Source of the DNA: VXNE01 sp965116625
GTDB lineage: Bacteria > Pseudomonadota > Gammaproteobacteria > Pseudomonadales > Azotimanducaceae
Length of the DNA stretch: 64,000 nucleotides
Assembly: GCA_965116625.1 (NCBI GenBank)
Contig: OZ220717.1
Location: 3,100,001 to 3,164,000 of the forward strand
Direction of reading: 5' to 3'
A model generated the notes under the pieces. That model searched no databases and was not told the DNA's origin. It saw only the letters and a program-made list of their open reading frames with translations. The translations under genes and the position numbers were made by a program. Positions 1 to 9,239 of this stretch are shown here, piece by piece (position 1 is the first letter of the stretch; every line of letters starts with the position of its first letter).

Positions 1-188
1 CCGGCGTCGACTTCGTTGCCGAGCACGATGTCGAGAATCACGAGGTCGGGAAGCTGCCGCTCGAACCCGGCCAGGGCTGTCCCCCGGCTGTCGTACTCGG
101 TGACTTCGTAACCCTTCCCAGTGATCGCGTCCACGTAGTTGGCACGCTGGTCGGGATCGTCCTCGACGATGGCGATGGTCTTGGTCAT
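1..188 (-). CDS. Response regulator receiver domain, truncated by window edge
   Basis: This is the N-terminal part of a two-component response regulator; the gene runs off the left edge of the window. About 62 residues are visible. They show the acidic pocket VEDD (residues 8-11) and the beta-3 phosphoacceptor context LVILDIVLG with Asp53, both typical of CheY-like receiver domains. The start is the ATG at 186-188. The output domain lies outside the window, so the regulated process cannot be stated. It is divergent from the NadR-like kinase gene. Confidence 0.85.
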   Translation of the reverse strand, partial: MTKTIAIVEDDPDQRANYVDAITGKGYEVTEYDSRGTALAGFERQLPDLVILDIVLGNEVDA

Positions 189-285
189 GCAGCACCTGAA
201 TGCGGCTCGGGCGGGATTTTACCAAGTCACCGGCCCATCGACCCACGCCCGCGCAGACTGGTGCCCCCTGATCTACACTGGAACG

Positions 286-813
286 GTGACGCAGATCATC
301 TCCATCGTCGGTCCCGAAAGCTGTGGCAAGACGACCCTCGCGCGCGCATTGGCGGAGCGGTTCGGCGCGCCCTGGGTGGAGGAATACGCGCGCGCGTACC
401 TGGCCGGCCGGCCGGACTACGACGAGACTGATCTCGAAGCGATCGCCAGGGGCCAGATGGCGCTCGAAGAAAGGGCGCTGGACGACGAACCATCCGTGCT
501 GGTGCTGGACACCGACATGCTTGTGATCCGGGTCTGGTGGCAGGAGAGATTCGCTTCGGTGCCGGACTGGGTCGACTCGGCGCTCTGCGCGCAACCCGCC
601 CGGGCCTATCTGCTCGCGCGCCCGGACCTGGACTGGGAGCCCGATCCGTTACGCGAAGCGCAATTCGATCGCGAACGGCTCTTCAGTGTTTACCGGGGTG
701 TCCTCGAGGAACGCGGGGCGGGGTTCGGCATGGTAGGCGGGACGGACGGTGCGCGACTGCGGTCGGCGCTTGCCGCGTTGAGGCGTCAGGGAATCGCGGC
801 CCCGGTCGACTGA
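286..813 (+). CDS. NadR-like P-loop kinase (AAA_28-type ATPase)
   Basis: A protein of about 175 residues with a Walker A motif GPESCGKTTL close to its N-terminus. Its layout (P-loop, EEYARAYL segment, acidic DTD motif) resembles the C-terminal ribosylnicotinamide kinase domain of NadR. In that family the domain phosphorylates nicotinamide riboside, but here the N-terminal nucleotidyltransferase and DNA-binding domains of NadR are missing, so the substrate is inferred only. The open frame begins further upstream, but that part overlaps the divergent response regulator and looks non-coding. The GTG at 286 places the P-loop at the usual distance from the N-terminus. It is convergent with the phosphotransferase gene, with 8 bp between the stops. 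Confidence 0.75.
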   Translation: MTQIISIVGPESCGKTTLARALAERFGAPWVEEYARAYLAGRPDYDETDLEAIARGQMALEERALDDEPSVLVLDTDMLVIRVWWQERFASVPDWVDSALCAQPARAYLLARPDLDWEPDPLREAQFDRERLFSVYRGVLEERGAGFGMVGGTDGARLRSALAALRRQGIAAPVD

Positions 814-821
814 GCTCTCCG

Positions 822-1625
822 CTATGGACGGCGGCTCGCCAGCAGGCGCGCGAGTTCCTGTTCGGTTGTGCCTACCTGTGCGGCTACCCCGGCGTGGGTG
901 TTGCCCAGGCGCAGCTGCCGTACCGCCCAGGTGTGTTCCCGGAGCAGGTACAGGATGCGCATGTCCAGGAGGCGTTGGTCTCCCGGCCGGTCCCGGTAGT
1001 AATCACCGACCAGCGCGTCGAGGGCTTCGTCACTGTACGACATGCCGTAGGCGAGGCCCACGAGGTCGAACAGCGGGTCGTTGTCGCCGGCAAACTCCCA
1101 GTCGAGCGTCCGCCAGGATTCGCCGCAACGCAACACGTTCCAGGGGTTGAGGTCGTTGTGGCAACCCGCTGTCGCTTCGTTGGGCAAGTCGAGCCGTTTC
1201 AGTGCGATGGCGGCGACCCTGGAGACCGGCGCATCGCGCGCGTAGTCGCGAACGGTCCGAACCGGGTCATACCGGCGAATGCCGCGCGGAACGGTGGCGT
1301 GCAGTTCCTTGAGGTACATTGCCGCCTCCGCGGGTTCGACGGGGTTCTCGGCCAGAAGGGTGCCGTCGACCCAGCGCGTGATCAGGTCGCCACTGACACG
1401 GTCCGCGGCGACCACTCGCGGGGCGATTGGCAGCTCCAGGTAGCGCATCTCGGCGTCGCGCGGTACTGCGGGCCCGTTGACGACACGGACAACGAACGCC
1501 TGGCCTGAATATTCAAACCGGTAGTTGTCGTTGGCGTAGCCGCCCGTGAGGTAGGTGATGCGCTCAATGCGCTCCGCGCGCCAGGCCGGCATGAGCCTCG
1601 AAATGGTCTCGGCCACATGGTGCAT
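822..1625 (-). CDS. Aminoglycoside/choline kinase-like phosphotransferase
   Basis: A 267-residue protein of the APH/choline kinase fold. The visible signature is the catalytic loop HNDLNPWNVL followed by the metal-binding segment LDWEFAGDNDPLFDL, as in choline and thiamine kinases. The N-terminal lobe has the GGYANDNYRF glycine-rich strand. Substrate cannot be told from sequence; choline, thiamine or a small metabolite are all possible. The ATG at 1625 is preferred over the upstream one at 1646 because it follows a strong GGAGG ribosome-binding site 7 nt away. It is divergent from the diiron protein gene. Confidence 0.85.
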   Translation of the reverse strand: MHHVAETISRLMPAWRAERIERITYLTGGYANDNYRFEYSGQAFVVRVVNGPAVPRDAEMRYLELPIAPRVVAADRVSGDLITRWVDGTLLAENPVEPAEAAMYLKELHATVPRGIRRYDPVRTVRDYARDAPVSRVAAIALKRLDLPNEATAGCHNDLNPWNVLRCGESWRTLDWEFAGDNDPLFDLVGLAYGMSYSDEALDALVGDYYRDRPGDQRLLDMRILYLLREHTWAVRQLRLGNTHAGVAAQVGTTEQELARLLASRRP

Positions 1626-1686
1626 CTGATCCCTCCGAAATGGCACTCCCCGGGGGAACGAAATCCCGCCTGAGGGGGTCGATATA

Positions 1687-1714
1687 TTGGCGCAAGGGCG
1701 CCAGTAACTATGCT
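1687..1714 (+). promoter_or_regulatory. Candidate sigma70 promoter for the diiron protein gene
   Basis: TTGGCG (1687-1692), a 16-nt spacer and TATGCT (1709-1714) each match the sigma70 consensus at four of six positions. A perfect dyad GGCGC-AAGG-GCGCC (1689-1702) overlaps the -35 and spacer and could be an operator. If real, transcription starts near 1721, which excludes the ATG at 1710 as a start codon. This is pattern matching only. Confidence 0.35.
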
Positions 1715-1751
1715 ACTGTGCGAATCACGACGGGATAATGGAAGTGAAGGA

Positions 1752-2921
1752 ATGTTGATCACCCGTGTAAAGGACGCGCCCCGCTCGATTACCCGGTTCA
1801 GGCGCTCGAACCGGGTCGCGCAAAACGGTGCCGACAGCGTTGCATCTACGGCGAGCGGCCCGACGGAGGCGATGAGCCCCGAGGAGGTCGAGCATGTCGC
1901 CGAGATATTCAGGACGCCCCTTACATGCAGCTACAACTGGGACTATCGCGTCGCCGAAGATCGCATACGCAAACTCTACGAACTCGGCAAACGCCTTAAC
2001 TGGAACGCGAGCCTCGATATTCACTGGGACCAGACCCCCGATTGGCAGGACGCCCAACCGTGGGGCGAGGAGCAGATCGAGTCGTGGCTGGAAGAAAATC
2101 CCTGGAACGGCTATCCGCCGTGGGATGCGATGTCCGTTGAACGCAGGTGCGAGTACTTCTTCCAGAACCAGTCCTGGTCCCTGTCGCAGTTCCTCCACGG
2201 CGAGCAGGGCGCGTTGCTCGTCGCATCGCAGCTCGCGTCCAGTGCGCCGACCTTCAACGCGAAGCTATACGCCGCGTCACAGACGTTCGACGAGGCCCGC
2301 CATGTCGAGGTGTTCAATCGATTTCTGAAGACCAAGGTGGGATTCCGGTATCCGGTCACGCGGGGCCTGAAGGATCTGCTGGACAAGATACTCACGGACG
2401 AACGCTGGGACCTGAAATTCATCGGCATGCAGATCATCCTGGAAGGGCTGGCGCTTGCCGCGTTTCACACGGCCCGAAACGACACCAGCGACCCCGTGCT
2501 GAAGGAACTTCTGTACCTCGTCATCCGTGACGAGGCGCGTCACGTCACGTTTGGCGTCAACTACCTCGAAGAGTACATCGAGACGCTGTCGGAACAGGAA
2601 CGGGAGGATCGGGCGCGGTTCGCGTACGAAGCCTGCGTCGTCAGCCGCGACCGCTTGATCGCCACCGATGTCTTCCGTTACTTCGGCTGGGACGCCGACG
2701 AGGCAAAACGGGTGCTGGTCGAGCGCGGCATCAACGCCGATTTCCAGACGCGGCTCTACGAGCGGGTGATACCCAATCTCAAGCGCATAGGCCTCCTGAC
2801 CGATCGCATCCGCCCGAAGTTCGAGGAAATGGGCGTGATGGATTTCGAGAACCTGGCGACCGACGGCGATATCGACTGGCGCGAACTGGAGAAACCGCTG
2901 GAGCCGGACATAACGGAGTAG
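1752..2921 (+). CDS. Ferritin-like diiron protein
   Basis: A 389-residue, mostly helical protein with two copies of the diiron ligand motif DEARH: one in ASQTFDEARHVEVF, the other in VIRDEARHVTFGVNYL, each paired with an upstream Glu (GEQG and ILEG). This is the four-helix-bundle pattern of ferritin-like oxidases such as ribonucleotide reductase R2-like proteins and AurF-type N-oxygenases. The specific reaction cannot be assigned. The start ATG at 1752 was chosen because GGAAG lies 7 nt upstream and the alternative ATG at 1710 falls inside the candidate promoter. It is monocistronic as far as can be seen. Confidence 0.82.
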   Translation: MLITRVKDAPRSITRFRRSNRVAQNGADSVASTASGPTEAMSPEEVEHVAEIFRTPLTCSYNWDYRVAEDRIRKLYELGKRLNWNASLDIHWDQTPDWQDAQPWGEEQIESWLEENPWNGYPPWDAMSVERRCEYFFQNQSWSLSQFLHGEQGALLVASQLASSAPTFNAKLYAASQTFDEARHVEVFNRFLKTKVGFRYPVTRGLKDLLDKILTDERWDLKFIGMQIILEGLALAAFHTARNDTSDPVLKELLYLVIRDEARHVTFGVNYLEEYIETLSEQEREDRARFAYEACVVSRDRLIATDVFRYFGWDADEAKRVLVERGINADFQTRLYERVIPNLKRIGLLTDRIRPKFEEMGVMDFENLATDGDIDWRELEKPLEPDITE

Positions 2922-2942
2922 GTTCCCCGCGCCGGATGGCGT

Positions 2943-2965
2943 CTTCCGCCATTGGCTGGCGGAAG
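2943..2965. terminator. Hairpin downstream of the diiron protein gene
   Basis: A perfect 9-bp stem (CTTCCGCCA / TGGCGGAAG) with a 5-nt loop, starting 21 bp after the stop codon. No T-tract follows, so it is a weak intrinsic terminator candidate or an mRNA-stabilising stem. Confidence 0.4.
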
Positions 2966-3237
2966 CGGAATGGTCTCTCAGATGCGTTCCCTTTTCCCGA
3001 AGGGATCGGCGGTGTTCGCGCGCCTGAAATGCTTCTTGAGGCATCACGCGTGGATCTTACTGACTTGACGTCCTTTGTTTATGTAAAAAATATTCTTTTG
3101 GTGAGCTTCCACACGTAAATTTTATGTAGTGCTTGCTACGCTCTTTCGCGTCTTGATTGCGAAAGTTGTTTGACTGATCCGGACGGCACGGCGGCCTGTC
3201 GAGCGGATTCACGAATGACATAAGTGAGGGCAAGCGC
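2966..3237. other. Low-GC intergenic leader before the Calx-beta gene
   Basis: The stretch from about 3050 to 3180 is clearly AT-richer than its surroundings. It includes a TTGACG hexamer (3065-3070) but no well-spaced -10 that I would defend. Translation of the next gene has a GAGGG ribosome-binding site 7 nt before its GTG start. No gene or RNA is seen. Confidence 0.4.
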
Positions 3238-5823
3238 GTGTCGCGAATAGTTCCGCGCAATGGGGCGGGGACAGGGTGCGTTCTGGTGCTGCTGGCGGCC
3301 ATCTGCCATGCCGAGGTGCCGTCGCGCGAACCGGTCAAACCTGGCGTCTTCTATGTGTCCGTTGTATCGGATGACGCTGGCGTACCGAAATGGCGCGAAG
3401 CGGCTGTCGCGGTCGCGGACAGTGAGTGCGGGTGGGAAGATCCTCCGGCTGGAGCGACAGTGGGATGCGTTCCTCCCGTGGTGGAGGGCACACGGCAGCG
3501 TATTGTCGTTCACCATGTCGACGCCGAGGGCGAGCCCGTCGCTGCGGAGACGAATCTCGAATTCCGATACAGCACGATGCCGATTTCGGCGACCGCCGAC
3601 GTGGACTACCCGAGCGCGGAAGGAACCATGACGATCAAGGTCGGCGAACTGGTGTCCTCGCCCGCGACCTTCGCCACGATCGACGACACGCTTGACGAGT
3701 TCCAGGAGGCATTCGCCGTCAAACTCGACCCCCAGTCTCCGGTGGATCTGGAATTCGATTACGTCGTGATTCCGATAAACGACAACGACCCCGAGGTCAG
3801 GGTCTCCCTGGCGGGGGCAGACATCTCCGAGGACGGGGGTGTCCTGGCTTTCGCAATTTCTCTTCGGGGGGAAAGCGGCAAGAGAATCTCGGTGGACTAT
3901 GCGACATCCGACGGCACGGCAGTGGCGGATGCGGATTACCGGGCCGTCGCCGGAACGCTGACGTTCGAGCCGGGCGACCTGGCGAAGACCGTCGAGGTGA
4001 GCGTCATCGACGATAACGTCCATGAACCACTGGAGTGGTTCGAGCTGAGGTTGACCAATGCTCACAATGCACGCCTTCCACGCGCCCCGGCCCGCGGCAC
4101 CATTCGAGACGACGACGTAGTCCTGTCGATAGCAGGTGCGAATTCGGCGGAGCCCTCCGGAACACTCGACTTCGCCGTGACGGCAACCGGCCTGACGACC
4201 GCCAGCAGAACCGTCACCGTGGACTACGCCACGCAAGACGGTACGGCGACTGCCGACGCCGACTACGAGCCGGTATCCGGCACGCTTACGTTCACGGGGG
4301 ACCAAGCCACACAGATCGTCTCCGTGCCCCTGATAGACGATGAGACCGACGAGCCGGACGAGACTCTCTCGGTGTTGCTGACCAATGCCGTGAACGCGAT
4401 GATCGGCACACCCGACGCTGTCGGCGTTATCGAAGACGATGACCCGCTTCCAGAGTTGCGGATAAACGGGGGCTCCGCTATGGAGGGAGAACCGGTCAGG
4501 TTTGTGGTGGAGCTCTCCGGCTCGACGGCGCGTACAGTGACGGTGAACTACGCCACCGAGGACGGAACGGCGACGGCAGGGTCGGATTACAGGTCGGAAT
4601 CCGGCACGCTCACGGTCGCGCCGGGCGTGTCGACCGCCACCCTGGTGGTCGACACGATCGAGGACGAGGCGTACGAGCTGGATGAGACGTTCCGGGCGAG
4701 GCTTTCGTCGCCAGTGAACGCCACCATCGTCACCGGCCAAGCCAGCGGGACGATCATCGACGACGACGAGGAGCCCGCAGCCGTCACAGTCCGGCCGGCA
4801 GACCCGATGCTCTGCGTGGGCGGTGCACCGGCGACCATCGACCTGTCGCGGCACTTTTCCGGCGACAATCTGTCCTACACCGTCTCGGACCCGGACCCGA
4901 GCGTCGCGACAGCCAGCTTGGATGGGGTGGTGCTTACGTTGACGCCGGTTGCAGAAGGCACGACGACAGTGACCGTGACGGCCGCCAACATGGGCAGCCA
5001 GGCCGCGTTTGAACTCACCATCACCGTCGCCGCCGACCCTGCGGAAATCGCGGCGATCAAGCACGGACTGGCCGTTGCGGGAGGCGTAATGCTGGCGGAC
5101 GTGATGGATGCGATCGGCCGCAGGTTCGCCGATACCGGTGCGTCCGCCCACCGGTCCGGCGAACCGCCGACGGCGTCAGGCGTGCCTCTGGATCCGAGTG
5201 CAGCCTATGTGCTCCCCCACTGGACTGAGGATCCGGGCGGCTTCCCCGCGCGGGAAGTGTGGCCGCCCTTACGCTCTCCGGACAGGACGCGGTTGGCCCC
5301 TGTTTCGTCGGCCTTCTCGGCGGCGTCCTCCTCCGGGATGAATAGCTGGTCGGCATGGGGGCGCGGCGGCGTACGGCGTTTTGGCGACGGAGAGCAGATC
5401 AGGGACGGATCTCTCACAGCGGTACAGGTCGGCGCGGACACTCGGTTTGGAGACTGGGTGTTCGGGGCCGCTGGCGCTTTGGGGCGTACGGATGCCGACT
5501 ACGTGTTTCTCCGTTCCACGGACGCTTGCGGAGGTGGCGGCGAAGGCGAGGGGGTGTTGGAAACGGAGATAGCGAGCGTTCACCCCTATCTCGGGCGACG
5601 CGTGGGTCGCGGTTGGTTGTGGGGAACCATTGGAACGGGCAGTGGCGAGGCCGTGGTGAAGCGCTGCACTTCGGGACGCCACACATCCGCGGACCTGTCC
5701 ATGCGGATGGGCGCGGTGGGCGGACGACACCTGATTCGAGGCGGAGAGAAGGTGGAGGTATCGCTGGTCGAGGACTTTGGGGTGCTCGACGAAAGCGTCC
5801 ATGGGCCCAGCGAGCAATCATGA
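3238..5823 (+). CDS. Calx-beta surface protein with autotransporter-type barrel; frame broken at the 3' part
   Basis: The N-terminal 861 residues of a large secreted protein. A signal peptide (cleavage after about residue 25, CHA) is followed by four Calx-beta domains centred near residues 121 (degenerate), 219, 327 and 435. Three carry the signature V(D/N)YAT-DGTA--DY, known to bind calcium in this family. An Ig-like domain follows (about 520-605), then a linker. From about residue 699 (SAWGRGGVRRFGDG) the sequence looks like an outer-membrane autotransporter beta-barrel. The frame ends prematurely at 5823; the rest of the barrel continues in the next frame (see 5777-6433). One base too many in the GGG of ATGGGCCC near 5805 would explain the shift. 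Start: GTG with GAGGG 7 nt upstream. Confidence 0.8.
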   Translation: MSRIVPRNGAGTGCVLVLLAAICHAEVPSREPVKPGVFYVSVVSDDAGVPKWREAAVAVADSECGWEDPPAGATVGCVPPVVEGTRQRIVVHHVDAEGEPVAAETNLEFRYSTMPISATADVDYPSAEGTMTIKVGELVSSPATFATIDDTLDEFQEAFAVKLDPQSPVDLEFDYVVIPINDNDPEVRVSLAGADISEDGGVLAFAISLRGESGKRISVDYATSDGTAVADADYRAVAGTLTFEPGDLAKTVEVSVIDDNVHEPLEWFELRLTNAHNARLPRAPARGTIRDDDVVLSIAGANSAEPSGTLDFAVTATGLTTASRTVTVDYATQDGTATADADYEPVSGTLTFTGDQATQIVSVPLIDDETDEPDETLSVLLTNAVNAMIGTPDAVGVIEDDDPLPELRINGGSAMEGEPVRFVVELSGSTARTVTVNYATEDGTATAGSDYRSESGTLTVAPGVSTATLVVDTIEDEAYELDETFRARLSSPVNATIVTGQASGTIIDDDEEPAAVTVRPADPMLCVGGAPATIDLSRHFSGDNLSYTVSDPDPSVATASLDGVVLTLTPVAEGTTTVTVTAANMGSQAAFELTITVAADPAEIAAIKHGLAVAGGVMLADVMDAIGRRFADTGASAHRSGEPPTASGVPLDPSAAYVLPHWTEDPGGFPAREVWPPLRSPDRTRLAPVSSAFSAASSSGMNSWSAWGRGGVRRFGDGEQIRDGSLTAVQVGADTRFGDWVFGAAGALGRTDADYVFLRSTDACGGGGEGEGVLETEIASVHPYLGRRVGRGWLWGTIGTGSGEAVVKRCTSGRHTSADLSMRMGAVGGRHLIRGGEKVEVSLVEDFGVLDESVHGPSEQS

Positions 5824-6433
5824 CGTGTCGATCGGTCGCGCGCGCGTCGGCGTGGAGGCAAGGGGCGTGTGCGCCACCGGCGCCGGGATTGTGGGATGGG
5901 CGAGGGCGTTCGCCCGCCGAGACTGGGGCGACGGCGTCCAGGGTGCCGGGGCAGAGGTCGCGTTGGGCGCTCGGCTGGACGCGCCGGAAAGGCGGATACG
6001 CCTCGAAACGGCGGTGCACGCGGTCGTTGGGCACACCGCGGACGATTACGAGGAGTTTGGAGGCAATGTATCGGCGGCCTACCTGCCGCGGTCTAACGGG
6101 ACGGGGTTGCAGCTCTCGGTAGCGTTGCGGCGCGGCACGGGGGGAGAGGCGACTGGATTGGGCGAGGACCGGGATTTCTCGGTGGGACTGAGGCCCGCCA
6201 CGCAGGCCGTGCGCGGTGACATATTCGTCGGATTCGGGTTTCGGGCGCCGCACGGACTCGCGCGGCCGTTCGCGGTGGTAGGAAAGTCCAATCGGGGGAG
6301 ACGCGTCGCAGCCGGGCTGCGTTACGAGTCCCTCGGCGGGCCGTCCGGGTTGGTCGGTGAGTTTTCGATTGGACATGGTCAGGGTGTCCATGACGGGAGT
6401 TTCGTCCTGGCCCGGCTCGAAACGCGGCACTAA
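5777..6433 (+). pseudogene. C-terminal beta-barrel part of the Calx-beta protein, out of frame
   Basis: This frame carries on the barrel of the preceding gene from about 5805 to 6433, with alternating beta-strand segments such as GRARVGVEARG, RIRLETAVHAVVG and GLQLSVALRRG, ending in SFVLARLETRH. The last residue is His, not the usual aromatic residue. The ATG at 5777 is not a believable start because it lies inside the coding part of the upstream frame and lacks a ribosome-binding site. Joining both frames at the GGG near 5805 gives a continuous chain of about 1064 residues with a barrel of normal size. Either a real frameshift mutation, a phase-variable tract or an assembly/sequencing error is possible. 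Confidence 0.7.
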
Positions 6434-6451
6434 GGTGACGACAGGGGGAAC

Positions 6452-9073
6452 ATGAGCGCGACCGCCACGCCTGTACTGTCCTTCGGGGCGCTCGCTCCCC
6501 GGGTCCTCGCGCTGGCGTCGGCGCTGTTCGGCGTGCCCGCCTGGGGCGCGGAAGAGGTCCACACGGTGCCGCACGTTCCGTCCGCGTCGGCGGAGGGCCA
6601 TGTCGGGCTGGTGCGGATCGAGAGCCGCTCGGCGTTTCCGGGCGAGGTGCGGATCGTCGCGGTGGACGACGCCGGCCGGCGCGTGGAGGCGGGCCGCGTG
6701 GCGCTGGGGGCGGAGGCGGCGGCGGAGTTCGACGCCCGGGCGCTGGAGTCGGGGGACGCGGCGCTGGGGCTGCCGGGGACGGGTTCCGGAGAGGGCGGCT
6801 GGCGCCTGGAGCTTACGACGGATCTGGACATCGGGGCGAGGGCGTACGCGCGCTCGGCGGGTCTCGTCGCGGCGCTGCACGACGCGGTCCTGGTGTCCGG
6901 CGGCGAAGTGGAGCTGCCGCTGTTCCACCCGGCGGGCGACGCGCGGCGCAGCATCCTGCGGCTGATCAACGCGGGCGGCGGGCGGGCAGCGGTGGCGGTA
7001 CGTGGGATCGACGACGCGGGCCGCGCCGGAGGTTCGGCGACGGTCGAGCTGGGCCCGTGGGAGGCGCGGAGCTACACCGCGCTGGAGCTTGAGAGCGGCT
7101 CTGCGGCGGGGTTGACGGGCTCGCTGGGGGACGGCGAGGGCAATTGGCGGCTGCTGCTCTCGGCGGAGCGCGGTTCGGCGTACGCGGTCAACCTGCTGCT
7201 GGACGGGTCAGGGACTTTGTCGAGCGTGCCGGGGGGCATGTCGCGCGGCGGTTTCCACCGGGTGCTGCTGTTCCCTTCGGCGGCGGATGACGACGGCCTT
7301 CGCGGCGTGGTCCGGGTGGTGAACCGCACGGCGTCGCCGGCGCCGGTGTCGATCGAGGCATTCGACGAGACGGACCGGGCGCACGAGGAACTGCGACTCT
7401 CGCTAGGGGCCGGCTCGGCGGTGGAGCTCGACTCGGCAGACCTGGAGCACGGCAATGCGGACAAGGGTCTCGAGGGGAGCACCGGGCCGGGCGAGGGCGA
7501 CTGGTGGCTGGAGCTCTGGAGCGCCGCGGAGATCGAGGCGCTGTCGTACCTGGAGACGGCGTCCGGGATGCTGTCACCGCTGCGAGGGACGGCGCGGATC
7601 GAGACGGCGTCGGGGATGCGCTACGAGGCGCTGCTGCGCGACGGGTCGGGGGAACTGCGGCTGTTGAACGCGGGCGGCGAGCCGGCGGAGGTTCGTATCT
7701 CGGGCGTGGACGACGCGGGATCGCGCGGGGGCGCTGTGGAAGTGTCGCTGGCGCCGTGGTCGGCCCGGACGCTGACGGCGTCGGCGCTGGCGGAGGGCGG
7801 GGCGTCGGGGGTGGCCGGTGCGCTGGGAACCGGGACCGGGAGCTGGCGCCTGGCGCTGGAGACGGACGTCGAGATCGACGTTCTGGGCCTGGCGGGGGGA
7901 AGCGGCGGCGCACTGTCGGACCTGTCGCGCCGGGGCCGTCCGGCGGGGGCGCCGCCGCGCGTGGAGGCGGTGGACGCGACCGAGGCGGACGCGGATCTCT
8001 GGGTGTCGGCGTCGGCGAGTCCGGCGGAGCTGTCGCCCGGCGAGGAGTTCGAGCTGTCGGCGACGGTGGGCAACCGGGGCGGCCGGAGTGCGTCGCCGAC
8101 GACGCTGCGCTACTACTGGTCGGCGGACGACGTCATTTCCAATGCGGACGCGGAAGTGGGGGCGGATTCGGTGATGGCGCTGGCGCCGGATGACGATGTC
8201 CGAGAGACGCTCTCGGTGCGCGCGCCGCTGGAACCCGGCACCTACCATTACGGAGGTTGCGCCGACGGGGTGCCGGAGGAGTCGAATGCCGCCAACAACT
8301 GCTCGGCGTCGGTTCGGGTGGTGGTGACGGATCCGGGACCGCCGGCGGAGCCGCCGGAGCCGCCGCCGGAGCCGGCGAACCTGGTGCTATCGGCGTCCGC
8401 GGCGGAGGAAAGATGTGGTCGGCTGGCGGTGCGGAGCCGCACAACGGTGCGCAACGAAGGTCCCGGGACTGCCGCCGCGACCACGCTGCGCTACTACCGC
8501 TCCTCGGACGCGGCGATCTCGTCGAATGACGAGGAGATCGGCACGGCGCGGGTGCCGTCGCTCGCGCCGCAGGAGATTTCGCCCGGCTCTCTGTTGGTCA
8601 AAGTGGGCGCGGGCACTGGCCACTACTACGCGTGCGTCGATCCCGTGCGAAACGAGACGGACGTCGGCGATAACTGTTCGGTCGTCTCGGCCGTCACGAC
8701 TGCGTCCGGCCCGACCGACGTGATTGCGTCGGACTTTGGCGTTAAGCCCCAGCCGTCCGGCGATCCATACGTGCCGGGAGATCGTCTGGGGTTCGCGTAT
8801 GGGTACAAGCTGGTGAGCGATACGTCCGTCGAGGCATATACCGGCATCTACCGTTCCGAGGATTCCACCATCACAACCGATGACACCCGGTTAGAGTACA
8901 AATACGATGGCCCGTTGTCTGGTTGCCACATATCGTTCGGAACGGAGTTCACTTACGACGTTATCCCGAGCAGTCCGGGGGTCTACTACTTCGGGGCTTG
9001 CGTCGACGCGGTGGAGGGCGAGTCCGACACGACGAACAACTGCACGAATGGGGACGGGATCACCGTGCGGTAG
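6452..9073 (+). CDS. Secreted protein with four ~118-residue repeats and CARDB domains
   Basis: An 873-residue protein with a signal peptide ending near residue 32 (PAWG-AEE). Four related repeats of about 118 residues begin near 46, 152, 270 and 389. Each carries a beta-rich core with (I/V)DDAGR-like turns and a G-G-GEG-W-LEL motif. From about 513, two CARDB-type domains with the motif TLRYY-S-D follow, the second near 641, and a third CARDB-like unit from about 756. Each ends in a C(A/V)D element followed by a NN(C) or DNC tail. No membrane anchor or sorting signal is visible. It starts 18 bp after the barrel gene with an AGGGGG ribosome-binding site, so the two probably form an operon. GC is very high even for this window. 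Function unknown; adhesion or extracellular matrix is an inference. Confidence 0.85.
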   Translation: MSATATPVLSFGALAPRVLALASALFGVPAWGAEEVHTVPHVPSASAEGHVGLVRIESRSAFPGEVRIVAVDDAGRRVEAGRVALGAEAAAEFDARALESGDAALGLPGTGSGEGGWRLELTTDLDIGARAYARSAGLVAALHDAVLVSGGEVELPLFHPAGDARRSILRLINAGGGRAAVAVRGIDDAGRAGGSATVELGPWEARSYTALELESGSAAGLTGSLGDGEGNWRLLLSAERGSAYAVNLLLDGSGTLSSVPGGMSRGGFHRVLLFPSAADDDGLRGVVRVVNRTASPAPVSIEAFDETDRAHEELRLSLGAGSAVELDSADLEHGNADKGLEGSTGPGEGDWWLELWSAAEIEALSYLETASGMLSPLRGTARIETASGMRYEALLRDGSGELRLLNAGGEPAEVRISGVDDAGSRGGAVEVSLAPWSARTLTASALAEGGASGVAGALGTGTGSWRLALETDVEIDVLGLAGGSGGALSDLSRRGRPAGAPPRVEAVDATEADADLWVSASASPAELSPGEEFELSATVGNRGGRSASPTTLRYYWSADDVISNADAEVGADSVMALAPDDDVRETLSVRAPLEPGTYHYGGCADGVPEESNAANNCSASVRVVVTDPGPPAEPPEPPPEPANLVLSASAAEERCGRLAVRSRTTVRNEGPGTAAATTLRYYRSSDAAISSNDEEIGTARVPSLAPQEISPGSLLVKVGAGTGHYYACVDPVRNETDVGDNCSVVSAVTTASGPTDVIASDFGVKPQPSGDPYVPGDRLGFAYGYKLVSDTSVEAYTGIYRSEDSTITTDDTRLEYKYDGPLSGCHISFGTEFTYDVIPSSPGVYYFGACVDAVEGESDTTNNCTNGDGITVR

Positions 9074-9239
9074 ATGTCCCAGCCCCGCAAATCGCACCAG
9101 GCCCGATGCTCCCTGCAGGCCACGCCTTGTATTGACGCGCATGGCGACCTCGGAAGCCTCAGGACGCGCACGACGCGAGATTTTCGACGGGGCGGAGGAT
9201 CGGACGCCGCGGAGCGAGCGCGGCGGGATTGCTACCGCT

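Noticed and set aside
3136..5151. A 671-codon minus-strand frame opposite the Calx-beta gene
   Set aside because: The plus strand has a clear signal peptide and Calx-beta domains; this frame is a high-GC shadow.
5414..6928. A 504-codon minus-strand frame under the barrel gene
   Set aside because: It is Arg/Pro-rich shadow coding opposite real genes, without domain motifs or ribosome-binding site.
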